From: JANQOZ01 sp045106555
Lineage (GTDB): Bacteria > Pseudomonadota > Gammaproteobacteria > Xanthomonadales > SZUA-38
Reading direction: 5' to 3'
NCBI GenBank assembly: GCA_045106555.1
Contig: JBGCET010000017.1
Coordinates: 1 to 64,000, forward strand
DNA: 64,000 bases
The translations under genes and the position numbers were made by a program. This document shows positions 25,622 through 34,858 of this stretch, one piece after another. The notes beneath the pieces are model-generated. The model worked only from the letters and a program-made list of their open reading frames with translations, was not told where the DNA came from and ran no database searches. How positions within the stretch are numbered: the stretch's first letter is position 1; each line of letters opens with the position of its first letter.

Positions 25622-25712
25622 CCCGGCTCTGGCCACGACAGGTCCCTTCAAGGAATGGCTCCCTGCGGTCCGCTTTACTTCCTTGAAGGGACCTGTCGTG
25701 GCCAGAGCCGGG
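25622..25712. repeat. Large hairpin element 2 (34-bp perfect stem, 23-nt loop)
   Basis: 25622-25655 pairs perfectly with 25679-25712 (34 bp). The loop 25656-25678 differs from that of the hairpin at 3369-3457 at only its last base, while the stems share no evident sequence. It lies between the convergent radical SAM gene and the TonB-like gene at 25757. No T-run follows either arm. Confidence 0.87.
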
Positions 25713-25756
25713 ATTTACCAAATCGCAAAGAGGCAGCACGGCTGGCTAGTGGTTGA

Positions 25757-26506
25757 CTAAAGGCGTTCGCGCCAGCCGCAGGAGACGATAACCAAGACGT
25801 AGACGCATTTCACTTCCAAGCCGAAGCTCGTGACGAATCCGAACTCAGGGCTGATTTTGTCGAGCCCTCGTTCCAGCGTTCCGCGGAAGCCTGCTGAATA
25901 GAAATTCAGGCCCATTTCACCGGATTCGAAAGGCAGTTGGGGAAGTGGACGGTCCAGGGTTGTCAGCAGGTTTGTTTGGTCGGCGAGCCCCAGCAGCATC
26001 GGCGGTATTTCGGGCTCTGGGGACGGTTCAAGCTGAGACTGACCATCCAGGCGATAACGTCCCATGCGGCTGAGCAAATCATCCGCCGTCGGACCTGGGT
26101 TTGCTTCCAGAGTGACTTGGGGTGGAATCTCGGGAGTGTCGTCAGCCACCACCGGCTCTGGTTCAGGCGGAGCGCTTGTGACCGGGGCCCTCTCTGGCCT
26201 TGCTGCAGGGATCGGCGCTGGCTCAATCAATTCAGGCTGAGGGGCGGGATCTGGCAAGAGATCTGGCAAGAGATCAGGCAAGGGATCAGGTATCACGGTT
26301 TGCAGAGCCGGTGCGGCCTGTTTAGCGATAAGCTCAACGACGATGGCACTTTGGCGCACAGGGGCAGGCAATGGCTGCAGGCTTAGCCACCACAGCACAG
26401 CACAATGCACCAGTATGGCGATGAAAAGCCAGACCGGCGCTGACACCCGCGGCCAGTATCCCACGGGCCACTGTGGACCATCCACAGCAACGACCAGAGT
26501 ACCCAT
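25757..26506 (-). CDS. Orphan TonB-like membrane-anchored proline-rich protein
   Basis: 249 residues. A short cytoplasmic N-terminus, one TM helix (APVWLFIAILVHCAVLWWLS, ~residues 23-42) and a long periplasmic region rich in Pro/Glu/Ala, including LPDLLPDLLPDPAPQP encoded by 12-bp tandem repeats. This is the architecture of TonB/GspC/TolA-type anchors. The C-terminal ~75 residues (LPFESGEMGLNFYSAGFRGT, GFVTSFGLEVKCVYVLVIVS) do not match the TonB C-terminal domain, and I do not recognise them. It follows ppc by 44 bp and may share its transcript. The second half of a signalling or transport couple is possible but unproven. Confidence 0.65.
   Translation of the reverse strand: MGTLVVAVDGPQWPVGYWPRVSAPVWLFIAILVHCAVLWWLSLQPLPAPVRQSAIVVELIAKQAAPALQTVIPDPLPDLLPDLLPDPAPQPELIEPAPIPAARPERAPVTSAPPEPEPVVADDTPEIPPQVTLEANPGPTADDLLSRMGRYRLDGQSQLEPSPEPEIPPMLLGLADQTNLLTTLDRPLPQLPFESGEMGLNFYSAGFRGTLERGLDKISPEFGFVTSFGLEVKCVYVLVIVSCGWRERL
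26248..26290. repeat. 12-bp tandem repeat inside the TonB-like gene
   Basis: Units gatctggcaaga, gatctggcaaga, gatcaggcaagg and a partial gatcagg run head to tail. The period is a multiple of three, so each unit adds four residues (Leu-Pro-Asp-Leu type) on the minus strand. Such repeats change length by slippage. Confidence 0.8.
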
Positions 26507-26550
26507 CGGCTAAGGGTATAAGGTAGATGCTGGAAGTTTGTTAAGGCCGC

Positions 26551-29256
26551 CTATCCGGTGTTTTGGATACCACGGGCTATGCCGTTAATTGTGTCAAACA
26601 GCTTGCTAAGCAGTTCATCATCTTTGCAATCGCCCTCCCGCCACTGCCTTAACAGTCGAATCTGGATCAGGTTCAGTGGATCCACATAGGGGTTGCGCAG
26701 GCGGATCGCGCGACTCAGGGTCACCTCGTCGTCCAGCAGCGTGTCGCTGCCCCGCAAGGTCTGAATCCAATGCCGGGTGAGATTGATCTCAGCGCAGATG
26801 CCGTCGAACACAGGCCTGACTTCGGGTTCGGCAAGCAGGCTGTATTGGCGGCCAATCTCAAGGTCTGATTTGGCCAGCACCATCTCGATATCCTTAATCA
26901 GACTTCGGAAGAACGGCCAACGCATCATGTCAGCAACATCGTCCTGGCCAAAGTGCTGTATGGCGGCTTCCAGTCCGCTGCCAAACCCGAGAATACCGGG
27001 CAGGTTAATCCGGGTTTGGCCCCAGGAAAACACCCACGGAATAGCGCGTAGGTTCTCGATCCCCCGCTGACTGCGTCGGGCGCTGGGTCTTGAGCCAATG
27101 GCCAGTCGTTGGATCACGTCAATGGGGGTGGCCTGTCGGAAAAACGGCTCAAAGTTTGGATCGTCATAGACCATGGATCGGTATTGATTGCGAGCCTTGC
27201 CGGCAATCAGATCCATGCGCTCAGACCATTGCTGGGTATCTGGCGCGGACTGACGCAACGTGGCCGTTAAGGTTGCACCCGTCATCTGCTCCAGGTTGCG
27301 CAGGGCCAGCGGCCGAATGCCGTATTTTTGATGAATGACTTCACCCTGCTCGGTGACTCGAAGATACCCCCGCACGCTGCCGGAGGGAGCAGCGAGAATG
27401 CCGTCTACGGTGTTACCTCCGCCGCGACTGACCGTGCCGCCGCGACCATGAAAAAACCCAATATTGAGCCCAAGCTCATCAGCCACATCGGTAAGCTGAC
27501 GTTGCGTGCGCTGCAACGCCCAGCGTGCTGCGGCAATGCCACTGTCTTTGTTGCTGTCAGAGTACCCGATCATTACCAATTGGCGATCGCCACGATGACT
27601 CAAATGGGATCGATAGCTGTCTTCAGCGGCCAGACCACGCACGATGCCTTCGCCCGCAGTCAGGTCGTCAACGGTTTCGAGCAGCGGTGCAATGTCCAAC
27701 GGCACCTGATTATCGTCTCCCACCAAGCCGGCAGCGCGGGCCAACAGAAGGACGCTGAGAACATCATCCGCCCCCTGGGCCATGCTGATAATGAAACAGC
27801 CAATGGAGGAGGGGCCATAGGTTTTTCGAGCGTCACAAATGGCGCGGAAAACCGCCAGCACTTTGTCTAACGATCGTGGTACCTCGTCCGGCAGCGGCGG
27901 CGGCTCTGCCAACCACTGGGTTAGGGTTTGAGTACGTTCAGTGGCGTCTTTGGAAGCCCAATCCTCATCACCGCTCCACGCGGCGATCGCCTGACGCAAC
28001 TCCATGGCGTCCTGACGCACATCCAGGGTTGCCAGATGGAAGCCAAAGGTGCGCACACGCCACATCAGTCGTTTGACCAAAAACAGACCCGCCTTATCGC
28101 CGCGATTATGCTCAAGCGATGTGCGAATGGTTTGTAGGTCAGCCAATAGTTCCGTGCTGCTGGAATAACCGCTTTCACCGCCATTGAGCACCTGTACCAA
28201 ACGGGCGGTCATGAAGGTCAGCAAACGACGATAGGGCATGTCCACGTATCGATCAGGGATACTGGCGGCTGTTTCGGGCAGCATCCGCTCGTATTTTGTA
28301 ACCCGGTGCAGCACCGCTTCGTTGATCTCGGCCTGCCCAATAGACTGGGAAAGATCTCGGGCCAGCTTGCGCACTTCCGGAAGATAACGAGTGACAATCA
28401 GCTGGCGGTGATCGGCCAAACTTTCGCCAATAGTCTTGTGGTCCACATTGGGATTGCCGTCCATGTCCCCGCCCACCCAGGAGCCAAATCTCAGCACGCT
28501 GGGTAGCCGATCTTCGGCCAAGGCCTGGGGAAAATAGCGATCCAATGAGCGTCTGAACGATTCATAGAAAGCCGGCACAATCTGATAAAGCACTTCAGTG
28601 ACATAAAACATCACGTGCTCTCGCTCGGTAGCGACCGTGGGTCGGGCCGCCGAGTAGGCGCGGGTTTGCCACGCTGAAGTCATCGCCTGACGAATACGCT
28701 GCAGTGCCATGTCTTCTTCTTCCGGGGTGCGATCCGGATCAAATCGCTCCACCATTCGTTTCACCATAGAGCGGTCTTTTTCCAGCAGCGTGCGCCGGGT
28801 GGCCTCGGTCGGATGGGCCGTCATCACCGGTTCAATTTGGGTGCTTTGCAGCAACTCCCGCAGCCGCTCATCAGACGTGCCTGCATCACGCAGTTGAGAC
28901 AAGGCCTGGTCCAAGGAGTCTGCCATCAGCGAACCCTCGCGCTGATAATCGCGAATTCGCCGGACCCGGTGGACTTTTTCCGCCAGATTTACCGCCTGAA
29001 AGTAGGCTGAGAATCCGCGCACGACCAAAGCAAGAGAATCCGGGCTGGCGCTGCTGATTCGGTCCCACAGCTTCTGGGTGGACCCATCGTCCGTCTCACG
29101 GCGGGCAATGGCTTCCAGTCGAACCGCCTCAACCAGGGAGTAAAGCTCCGCGCCGCACTGCTCTTCCAGCACATCACCGACCATGGCGCCCAACAGGCTT
29201 ACGTCCTCTTTTAGCGCCAGATCCTTGTCGGGAAAGGAAATTTCTCTTGGGCTCAT
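26551..29256 (-). CDS. ppc: Phosphoenolpyruvate carboxylase
   Basis: 901 residues, full-length bacterial PEPC. It makes oxaloacetate from PEP and bicarbonate, refilling the TCA cycle. The catalytic histidine region is VMTAHPTEATRRTLLEKD. The glycine loop with the essential arginine is FFHGRGGTVSRGGGN. Other conserved blocks are RFGSWVGGDMDGNPNV, LVMIGYSDSNKDSG and EQGEVIHQKYG, and the C-terminus ends NGIARGIQNTG, with the expected terminal glycine. Divergent from the GMC oxidoreductase. Regulation by acetyl-CoA/aspartate is family knowledge only. Confidence 0.97.
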   Translation of the reverse strand: MSPREISFPDKDLALKEDVSLLGAMVGDVLEEQCGAELYSLVEAVRLEAIARRETDDGSTQKLWDRISSASPDSLALVVRGFSAYFQAVNLAEKVHRVRRIRDYQREGSLMADSLDQALSQLRDAGTSDERLRELLQSTQIEPVMTAHPTEATRRTLLEKDRSMVKRMVERFDPDRTPEEEDMALQRIRQAMTSAWQTRAYSAARPTVATEREHVMFYVTEVLYQIVPAFYESFRRSLDRYFPQALAEDRLPSVLRFGSWVGGDMDGNPNVDHKTIGESLADHRQLIVTRYLPEVRKLARDLSQSIGQAEINEAVLHRVTKYERMLPETAASIPDRYVDMPYRRLLTFMTARLVQVLNGGESGYSSSTELLADLQTIRTSLEHNRGDKAGLFLVKRLMWRVRTFGFHLATLDVRQDAMELRQAIAAWSGDEDWASKDATERTQTLTQWLAEPPPLPDEVPRSLDKVLAVFRAICDARKTYGPSSIGCFIISMAQGADDVLSVLLLARAAGLVGDDNQVPLDIAPLLETVDDLTAGEGIVRGLAAEDSYRSHLSHRGDRQLVMIGYSDSNKDSGIAAARWALQRTQRQLTDVADELGLNIGFFHGRGGTVSRGGGNTVDGILAAPSGSVRGYLRVTEQGEVIHQKYGIRPLALRNLEQMTGATLTATLRQSAPDTQQWSERMDLIAGKARNQYRSMVYDDPNFEPFFRQATPIDVIQRLAIGSRPSARRSQRGIENLRAIPWVFSWGQTRINLPGILGFGSGLEAAIQHFGQDDVADMMRWPFFRSLIKDIEMVLAKSDLEIGRQYSLLAEPEVRPVFDGICAEINLTRHWIQTLRGSDTLLDDEVTLSRAIRLRNPYVDPLNLIQIRLLRQWREGDCKDDELLSKLFDTINGIARGIQNTG

Positions 29257-29506
29257 GGGAATGTTCAGTGCGATTATCTCGCCTGCCTTGCTCGGAATGA
29301 GGGCCGACTATAGACCAATTACCGGGCAAATTTCAGCAATGATCGTCACTTGCGAAAAGGCCCGCCTTTCGGCACCATATCGACCCCGAATCGCCCCGCA
29401 GCGTCCGCGGACTCGGTCAATAGGATAATCCAGCCACCAGGCACAGGCCATTAGGCTAAGGTCTGCATGGGCGGCTGGACCACTTACGACATCAACAGAG
29501 TTGACG

Positions 29507-31111
29507 ATGGACGCGAATACGTTTGATTACATTATTGTCGGTGCAGGATCAGCCGGCTGCGTACTGGCCAATCGGCTAAGCGAAGACCCCAGCATCCGTG
29601 TTCTCTTGCTGGAGGCTGGCGGTCGAGACTGGCACCCATTCATTCATATGCCGGCAGGTCTGGCCAAGCTGGTCAACGTTCGCTGGCTGAACTGGGGCTA
29701 CGAAACCGAACCGGAAGAAAAGCTCGATGGTCGTCGTTTGTACTGGCCTCGCGGGAAAGTGCTAGGCGGTTCCAGTTCGATTAACGCCATGTGTTACGCG
29801 CGGGGACATCGAGCCGATTATGATCACTGGGCTGACCTGGGCAATAACGGCTGGAGTTACGCAGACGTCTTGCCCTTTTTCGTCAAAGCAGAGAATCAGG
29901 AACGAGGCGCCTCTCAGTATCACGGCGGCGATGGCCCCCTGAGCGTTCAGGATTTGCGCCATCACAACCCGCTCAGCGAAGTATTTCTTGAGGCTGCTCA
30001 GGAGTGCGGCTATTCCCGTAATGACGATTTTAACGGCCCAACCCAACGCGGGTTCGGCTACTACCAGGTTACTCAAAAAGGTGGTGCGCGTTGGAGCACG
30101 GCGGCGGGCTATCTGAACCCCGCAAAGTCACGCCCAAACCTCACCGTGATCACCAAAGCCCTGACCCATCGCGTATTGATTGAAGGCCAGCAGGCGGTCG
30201 GTGTTGAGTACTTTAAGGGGCGCCACCTGCAAACGGCGAGAGCGGACCAGGAAGTCCTACTGAGTGCCGGCGCCATCAACTCCCCCCAACTGCTAATGCT
30301 TTCGGGTATTGGTCCTTCCCAGGTCATCACACGGGCGGGATTGAAGGTTACCCACGAACTGCCGGGCGTAGGGAGAAACCTGCAGGACCATCTGGACGTT
30401 TGCACACTGAAACACAGCAATTCCAACGAGACCTACGATAAAAATAATGACCTTGCGGTCGGCCTGAAATACTTGCTGTTCCATCGCGGCGTTGGCACCT
30501 CTAACATTGCTGAGACGGGTGGCTTTGTCGTCAGCGATCTGGCTGAAGATGATCGGCCAGATCTACAGTTTCATTTTGTTCCCGCCATGCTAGATGATCA
30601 TGGCCGAAACCGCCTGGATGGGGCCGGCGTGACGCTACACTGTTGTGCGTTAAGACCCGACAGCCGTGGCCATATCGAAATCGTTAGCAGTGACCCAAAA
30701 AAATACCCCGCAATCCACGCCAATTATCTTAGTGCGCCCCAGGATATGGACTTGATGATTGAAGGCATTCGATTATCCCGCAAGATTCTGGGGGCCGACG
30801 CCTTTAAGTCATCACTTGGCGATGAGATTTTTCCGGGCTCAGGGATGACCACCCGGAAAGAACTTGAGGCCTTTGTCCGTCGTAAGGCCGAGACCATTTA
30901 TCACCCGGTGGGTACGTGCAAAATGGGCAATGATGACCTGTCAGTAGTTGACGATCAGCTAAGGGTTCGAGGCATAGAGGGGCTGAGAGTGATTGACGCA
31001 TCGGTCATGCCGACCCTGGTTAGCGGAAATACCAACGCACCGACCGTGATGATTGCGGAACGAGCCAGCGCGCTGATCAGGAATATCGGCGGTGTGACAG
31101 ACCGACGGTAA
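29507..31111 (+). CDS. GMC-family FAD oxidoreductase (choline/alcohol dehydrogenase-like)
   Basis: 534 residues from the ATG at 29507; a TTG at 29501 would add two. The N-terminal FAD-binding fold is DYIIVGAGSAGCVLANRLSE. The GMC signature 1 is RGKVLGGSSSINAMCYARG and signature 2 is GAINSPQLLMLSGIGP. The catalytic histidine is in ETIYHPVGTCKMG, with the second pair in SGNTNAPTVMIAERAS. Closest in pattern to AlkJ-type alcohol and choline dehydrogenases. The substrate could be a primary or polyethylene glycol-type alcohol, not determinable here. No signal peptide. The gene stands alone, convergent with kynA. Confidence 0.88.
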   Translation: MDANTFDYIIVGAGSAGCVLANRLSEDPSIRVLLLEAGGRDWHPFIHMPAGLAKLVNVRWLNWGYETEPEEKLDGRRLYWPRGKVLGGSSSINAMCYARGHRADYDHWADLGNNGWSYADVLPFFVKAENQERGASQYHGGDGPLSVQDLRHHNPLSEVFLEAAQECGYSRNDDFNGPTQRGFGYYQVTQKGGARWSTAAGYLNPAKSRPNLTVITKALTHRVLIEGQQAVGVEYFKGRHLQTARADQEVLLSAGAINSPQLLMLSGIGPSQVITRAGLKVTHELPGVGRNLQDHLDVCTLKHSNSNETYDKNNDLAVGLKYLLFHRGVGTSNIAETGGFVVSDLAEDDRPDLQFHFVPAMLDDHGRNRLDGAGVTLHCCALRPDSRGHIEIVSSDPKKYPAIHANYLSAPQDMDLMIEGIRLSRKILGADAFKSSLGDEIFPGSGMTTRKELEAFVRRKAETIYHPVGTCKMGNDDLSVVDDQLRVRGIEGLRVIDASVMPTLVSGNTNAPTVMIAERASALIRNIGGVTDRR

Positions 31112-31295
31112 CGCGGGCGTGATTGGGTTTCAGCCGAGACGACCCACTTCCGTTATTTTGAGCCAAAAAGTCCGGATGTTAAGACCGGCTTCTTCGGCAC
31201 AAACGTTTTAGCTCAGCAGAAAACCGAGTTTGCAGGTGTTGCTATCCGGTGAAGACGCGCCGCCGCGGAATCGGTTTACGCGATGGCGTAACACA

Positions 31296-32141
31296 CTAGA
31301 TGTTGCTGCGCAGCGCCAAGAGTTCCGGAAAAAAGCTGGTGTCCAAAGCCTTGCGCAAGAAACCCACACCGCTGGAGCCGCCGGTACCGCGCTTGAAACC
31401 GATAATGCGCTGCACTGTGTACATGTGCCTGAATCGCCAGTTCTGGAATGCATCTTCAATGTCCACCAGGGTCTCTGCGAGTTCATACAGGTCGTAAAAG
31501 CGATCACTGAAGCGATAAACCTTAGTCCATGCAGCCTCCACCGACTCATTGAGCTGATACGGTTGAGAAAGATCCCGGGTAGAGATGTGGGCATCAATGG
31601 AAAACCCTGCTCTGACCAGTTGGCGGATAGAGACGTCATACAGGCTGGGCCGATGTAACTGCTCTTCCAATTTAGCCATATCGTCGGGACGGTCTTGGTG
31701 AACTTTCACCACTGCGGCATTTTTGTTTCCCAGCATGAACTCCAGCGCGCGGTAACCCACCGATTGAAACCCTGAGGCGTTGCCCAAGCTGTCGCGAAAC
31801 TTCAGATAATCCACCGGCGTCATGGTGGCCAAAATGGACCAAGACTGCTTCATCTGTTCAAGAATCTGGCGTACCCGGGCCAGCACTCGAAATGACGGTC
31901 GGAACTTTCCCTCGTCAATTAGACGAATGGCGGCAGCCACCTCATGGCCTGCCAGCTTCAGCCACAGCTCACTGGCCTGGTGGATCACGACAAACAGCAT
32001 TTCGTCGTGCTCCTCGGTCCGCATTTCCTGGGCGGACAGCACTTTGTCCAGATGCAGGTAGTCACCGTAGGCCATGCTGTCTTTGAAATCGGTGCGAATG
32101 TCAGACTCAACTTCACGATAGTTGCTGTTAGAAGATTTCAC
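31296..32141 (-). CDS. kynA: Tryptophan 2,3-dioxygenase
   Basis: Heme enzyme opening the indole ring of L-tryptophan to N-formylkynurenine. 281 residues, typical of bacterial TDO. Blocks: MAYGDYLHLDKVLSAQ, HDEMLFVVIHQASELWLKL (with the substrate-side histidine), ASGFQSVGYRALEFMLGNKN, WRFRHMYTVQRIIGFKRGTG and GGSSGVGFLRKAL. The heme-ligand histidine is in WRFRHMYTV. Last of the kyn run on this strand, 39 bp after kmo. The formamidase step (kynB) is not seen nearby. Confidence 0.95.
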   Translation of the reverse strand: MKSSNSNYREVESDIRTDFKDSMAYGDYLHLDKVLSAQEMRTEEHDEMLFVVIHQASELWLKLAGHEVAAAIRLIDEGKFRPSFRVLARVRQILEQMKQSWSILATMTPVDYLKFRDSLGNASGFQSVGYRALEFMLGNKNAAVVKVHQDRPDDMAKLEEQLHRPSLYDVSIRQLVRAGFSIDAHISTRDLSQPYQLNESVEAAWTKVYRFSDRFYDLYELAETLVDIEDAFQNWRFRHMYTVQRIIGFKRGTGGSSGVGFLRKALDTSFFPELLALRSNI

Positions 32142-32180
32142 GGGGTTTACTCCGAAACGCGTAAAGCAAAGAATTTTCTA

Positions 32181-33542
32181 TCATCGGGAGAGCTTAGGTC
32201 TATCGCTGACAAGATCAAGCAACGATTGCTGCACCTGGGCATACCGATCGGGATCAGCAACAAACGGCAGCGCCATGATTTGATCCATAATGGCCTGCTG
32301 CTCATCTCCGCCAGCCAGAGCCTGTTGATAGCTGACCTCGGGCAAGAAAGTCACCTGGGAATATAGCGGCGCCCAAAGCTGCGGATGGGCACGATGAAAA
32401 TCTCTTTCAATGCGCTTTTGCAATAAAAATTGCTCTCGCCCGGACAACTCACTCATTTCGCGAAAATTGCGCATGGCCAAAATGGATAATGCATCGGCAT
32501 TCGGTTTACGCGCGTCCTGATAGGCAGGCATTACAACGCTCCAGTCATCCGCGTGCTGGTCAAGCAACTCAGCAAAGGTCTGACAATCTTCGAAACCGCA
32601 GTTCAGACCCTGTCCGTAAAACGGCACAATGGCGTGCGCCGCATCACCAATTAAAATGGCGCGCTGATCAAAGACCCATTCAGACACGCTGGCCAAGGCC
32701 AGAAATGAGGGGCGGGTCTTGGCAAACCGCTGAACGGGCTGTTCCATTAGCGGCACCGCATCAGAAAAATTGCGGTGGAGAAAATCTTGAATTTTGGATT
32801 CGGTGGTTAAACTGGCAAATGAATTTTCGCCATCGTCGGGGAGAAACGCCGTCGCCGTCATTGAACCATCCGGATTGGGCAGCGCGATCAGCATATAGTT
32901 GCCCCGGGGCCAAATATGCAATGCGTCTCGAGCAATAGCATGCTGCGCGCCCGGTAATGCTGGCATGTTGAGTTCCAGATAGCTGTGGCCCATTTTTCGA
33001 ACGTCAACCTTGGCTCCCGCGGGCTCTGCCAGCAGCTGGCGCACCTTGGAATTGGCTCCATCGGCACCAAACAGATAGTCAAAATCGATGTGCAGATCCG
33101 TGTCTTCAGGCCGAGTGAAGTGCGCTCGATTCTCATCAGAATCAACCCCAGCCAATACGGCTTCGAAGTGCACAGTGATACTGGCTTCGGCATCGGCAAT
33201 ATTCAGCAGCACTTCGTTAACCGCGGCGCGGGAGACAGACCAGATCGCCTGCCCTTCCTGACCATAGGGCTGGCGAGTGATCTCACCTTCTACGCTGTGC
33301 ATGGCCCGGGCAAACATCGGTAAAGATCGGGCTCGCACGGCCGCGTCCGCCTGCACATGTTCCAGCGCTCGCCAACCACGTTCGGACAAAGCAATATTGA
33401 TCGACCGGCCTTCATAAACATCATGAATGCGAGAGTCTGTGCGCGCTTCCAAAAGATCAACGCGATAGCCACGACGGGCCAGCATGATGGCCAACAGCGT
33501 TCCTACCGGCCCTGCACCCACTACCGCAACACGCTGATTCAC
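32181..33542 (-). CDS. kmo: Kynurenine 3-monooxygenase
   Basis: FAD enzyme hydroxylating kynurenine. The N-terminal Rossmann motif is RVAVVGAGPVGTLLAIMLA. The second FAD region is AILIGDAAHAIVPFYGQGLN. I place the start at the GTG at 33542, which forms GTGA with the kynU stop and gives 453 residues, the usual KMO size. An ATG at 33587 would add 15 residues overlapping kynU. The C-terminal part carries the hydrophobic segment common to KMO, though without obvious TM anchors. Confidence 0.94.
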   Translation of the reverse strand: MNQRVAVVGAGPVGTLLAIMLARRGYRVDLLEARTDSRIHDVYEGRSINIALSERGWRALEHVQADAAVRARSLPMFARAMHSVEGEITRQPYGQEGQAIWSVSRAAVNEVLLNIADAEASITVHFEAVLAGVDSDENRAHFTRPEDTDLHIDFDYLFGADGANSKVRQLLAEPAGAKVDVRKMGHSYLELNMPALPGAQHAIARDALHIWPRGNYMLIALPNPDGSMTATAFLPDDGENSFASLTTESKIQDFLHRNFSDAVPLMEQPVQRFAKTRPSFLALASVSEWVFDQRAILIGDAAHAIVPFYGQGLNCGFEDCQTFAELLDQHADDWSVVMPAYQDARKPNADALSILAMRNFREMSELSGREQFLLQKRIERDFHRAHPQLWAPLYSQVTFLPEVSYQQALAGGDEQQAIMDQIMALPFVADPDRYAQVQQSLLDLVSDRPKLSR

Positions 33543-34822
33543 TGGCGTGTAGCCAACAGCTTGGCGATGGTATTGCCCAACCGCCAAACGTCCTCAAAAC
33601 TGTTGTAAAAGGGCGCCGGGGCAAATCGCATCACGTTGGGCGCGCGAAAATCTGCGCTGACTCCAAGGGCGCATAACTCATCAAAAAACGACTTGTCAGT
33701 GCCGCCCAGTCTGACCGACAGCTGGCACCCGCGCTGCTCGGGATCTTCCGGGGTGATGCACTCAAGCCCTAACCCTGGCTGACGAGAAAACTCTTCTTTC
33801 AGCACATGCAACAGAAACGAGGTTAACTTCACGCTCTTGGCTCTCAGCGCGTCCAGCCCCACCTCATCGAACAGTTGCAAAGACGCGTTAAGCATTGCCA
33901 CCTCCACTGCCGGCGGGTTGCTTAACTGCCAGCCTTGGGCACCCGGCATTGGGGTAAACCCGGGCTGCATCTCAAACCGTCGACTCTCGTCATGGCCCCA
34001 CCAGCCGGCAAATCTGGGGCCGTCAAACCCTTCCCCATATCGCTCGTGAACATAAGCACCACCAATGTTCCCAGGACCGGCATTGAGATACTTATAAGTG
34101 CACCAGGCGGCGAAATCCACGTCATGGTCGTGTAATGATAGGGGGACATTGCCCACCGCATGGGCCAGGTCAAAACCCGCTTTGGCACCGACTTTATGTG
34201 CCGCGCTGGTTAATCCGGCAATATCAAAGAACTGTCCGTTGAAATAATTGATGCCGCCGATAAACACCATTGCCAGTTGGTCACCGCACTGAGCGATGCT
34301 ATCGAGCAGATCCTCATGCCGAATAGCGTGCTCACCGGGCCGAGGTCCAACCTCCACAATCGCCTCGTCGGGCTGGAAGCCGTGAAAAGCCACCTGGGTC
34401 TCCAACAGATAACGATCGGAAGGAAACATGCCCGCCTCGCTGATGATCTTAAAACGCTCTGCGGTGGGCCGGTAAAAAGACACAAACAGCAAATGAAGAT
34501 TGGTGGTCAGCGAATTCATGCAGACCACCTCGCTTTCCTTTGCACCCACCAGCCTGGCGCTGGGGCCGGCCAGTTTTCGGTGACAGGTAAACCAGGGGTC
34601 TTGCTCTGAGAAGTGGCCTTCAACGCCCAGCGCCGCCCATCTCGCAAGCTCATGTTCCACAGCGTCTCGGCAAGCCACAGGCTGCAATCCTAATGAATTG
34701 CCGGTGAAATACAGAAGATCTTTGCCGTCATGCTGAGGGCGATGAAATTGATCTCTGAACGAGGCCAACGGATCGGCCCCATCGCATTCGCGGGCAAATG
34801 CCAGCGTGTTGTCAAAATTCAT
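33539..34822 (-). CDS. kynU: Kynureninase
   Basis: PLP enzyme cleaving 3-hydroxykynurenine to 3-hydroxyanthranilate and alanine. 427 residues. The PLP lysine is in FAAWCTYKYLNAGPGNIGG. Other blocks are YFTGNSLGLQPVACRDAV, VVCMNSLTTNLHLLFVSFY and GFDLAHAVGNVPLSLHD. The stop overlaps the kmo GTG. It lies 36 bp after haaO. Full-length. Confidence 0.95.
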   Translation of the reverse strand: MNFDNTLAFARECDGADPLASFRDQFHRPQHDGKDLLYFTGNSLGLQPVACRDAVEHELARWAALGVEGHFSEQDPWFTCHRKLAGPSARLVGAKESEVVCMNSLTTNLHLLFVSFYRPTAERFKIISEAGMFPSDRYLLETQVAFHGFQPDEAIVEVGPRPGEHAIRHEDLLDSIAQCGDQLAMVFIGGINYFNGQFFDIAGLTSAAHKVGAKAGFDLAHAVGNVPLSLHDHDVDFAAWCTYKYLNAGPGNIGGAYVHERYGEGFDGPRFAGWWGHDESRRFEMQPGFTPMPGAQGWQLSNPPAVEVAMLNASLQLFDEVGLDALRAKSVKLTSFLLHVLKEEFSRQPGLGLECITPEDPEQRGCQLSVRLGGTDKSFFDELCALGVSADFRAPNVMRFAPAPFYNSFEDVWRLGNTIAKLLATRQ

Positions 34823-34858
34823 GGAATTAGGTCCGTTTAGATCGCAGTAAAGCGTTGT

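Noticed and set aside
26248..26290. Tandem repeats considered as a CRISPR-like or regulatory array
   Set aside because: No spacers, period 12 bp, within a coding frame; simple codon-phase repeat.
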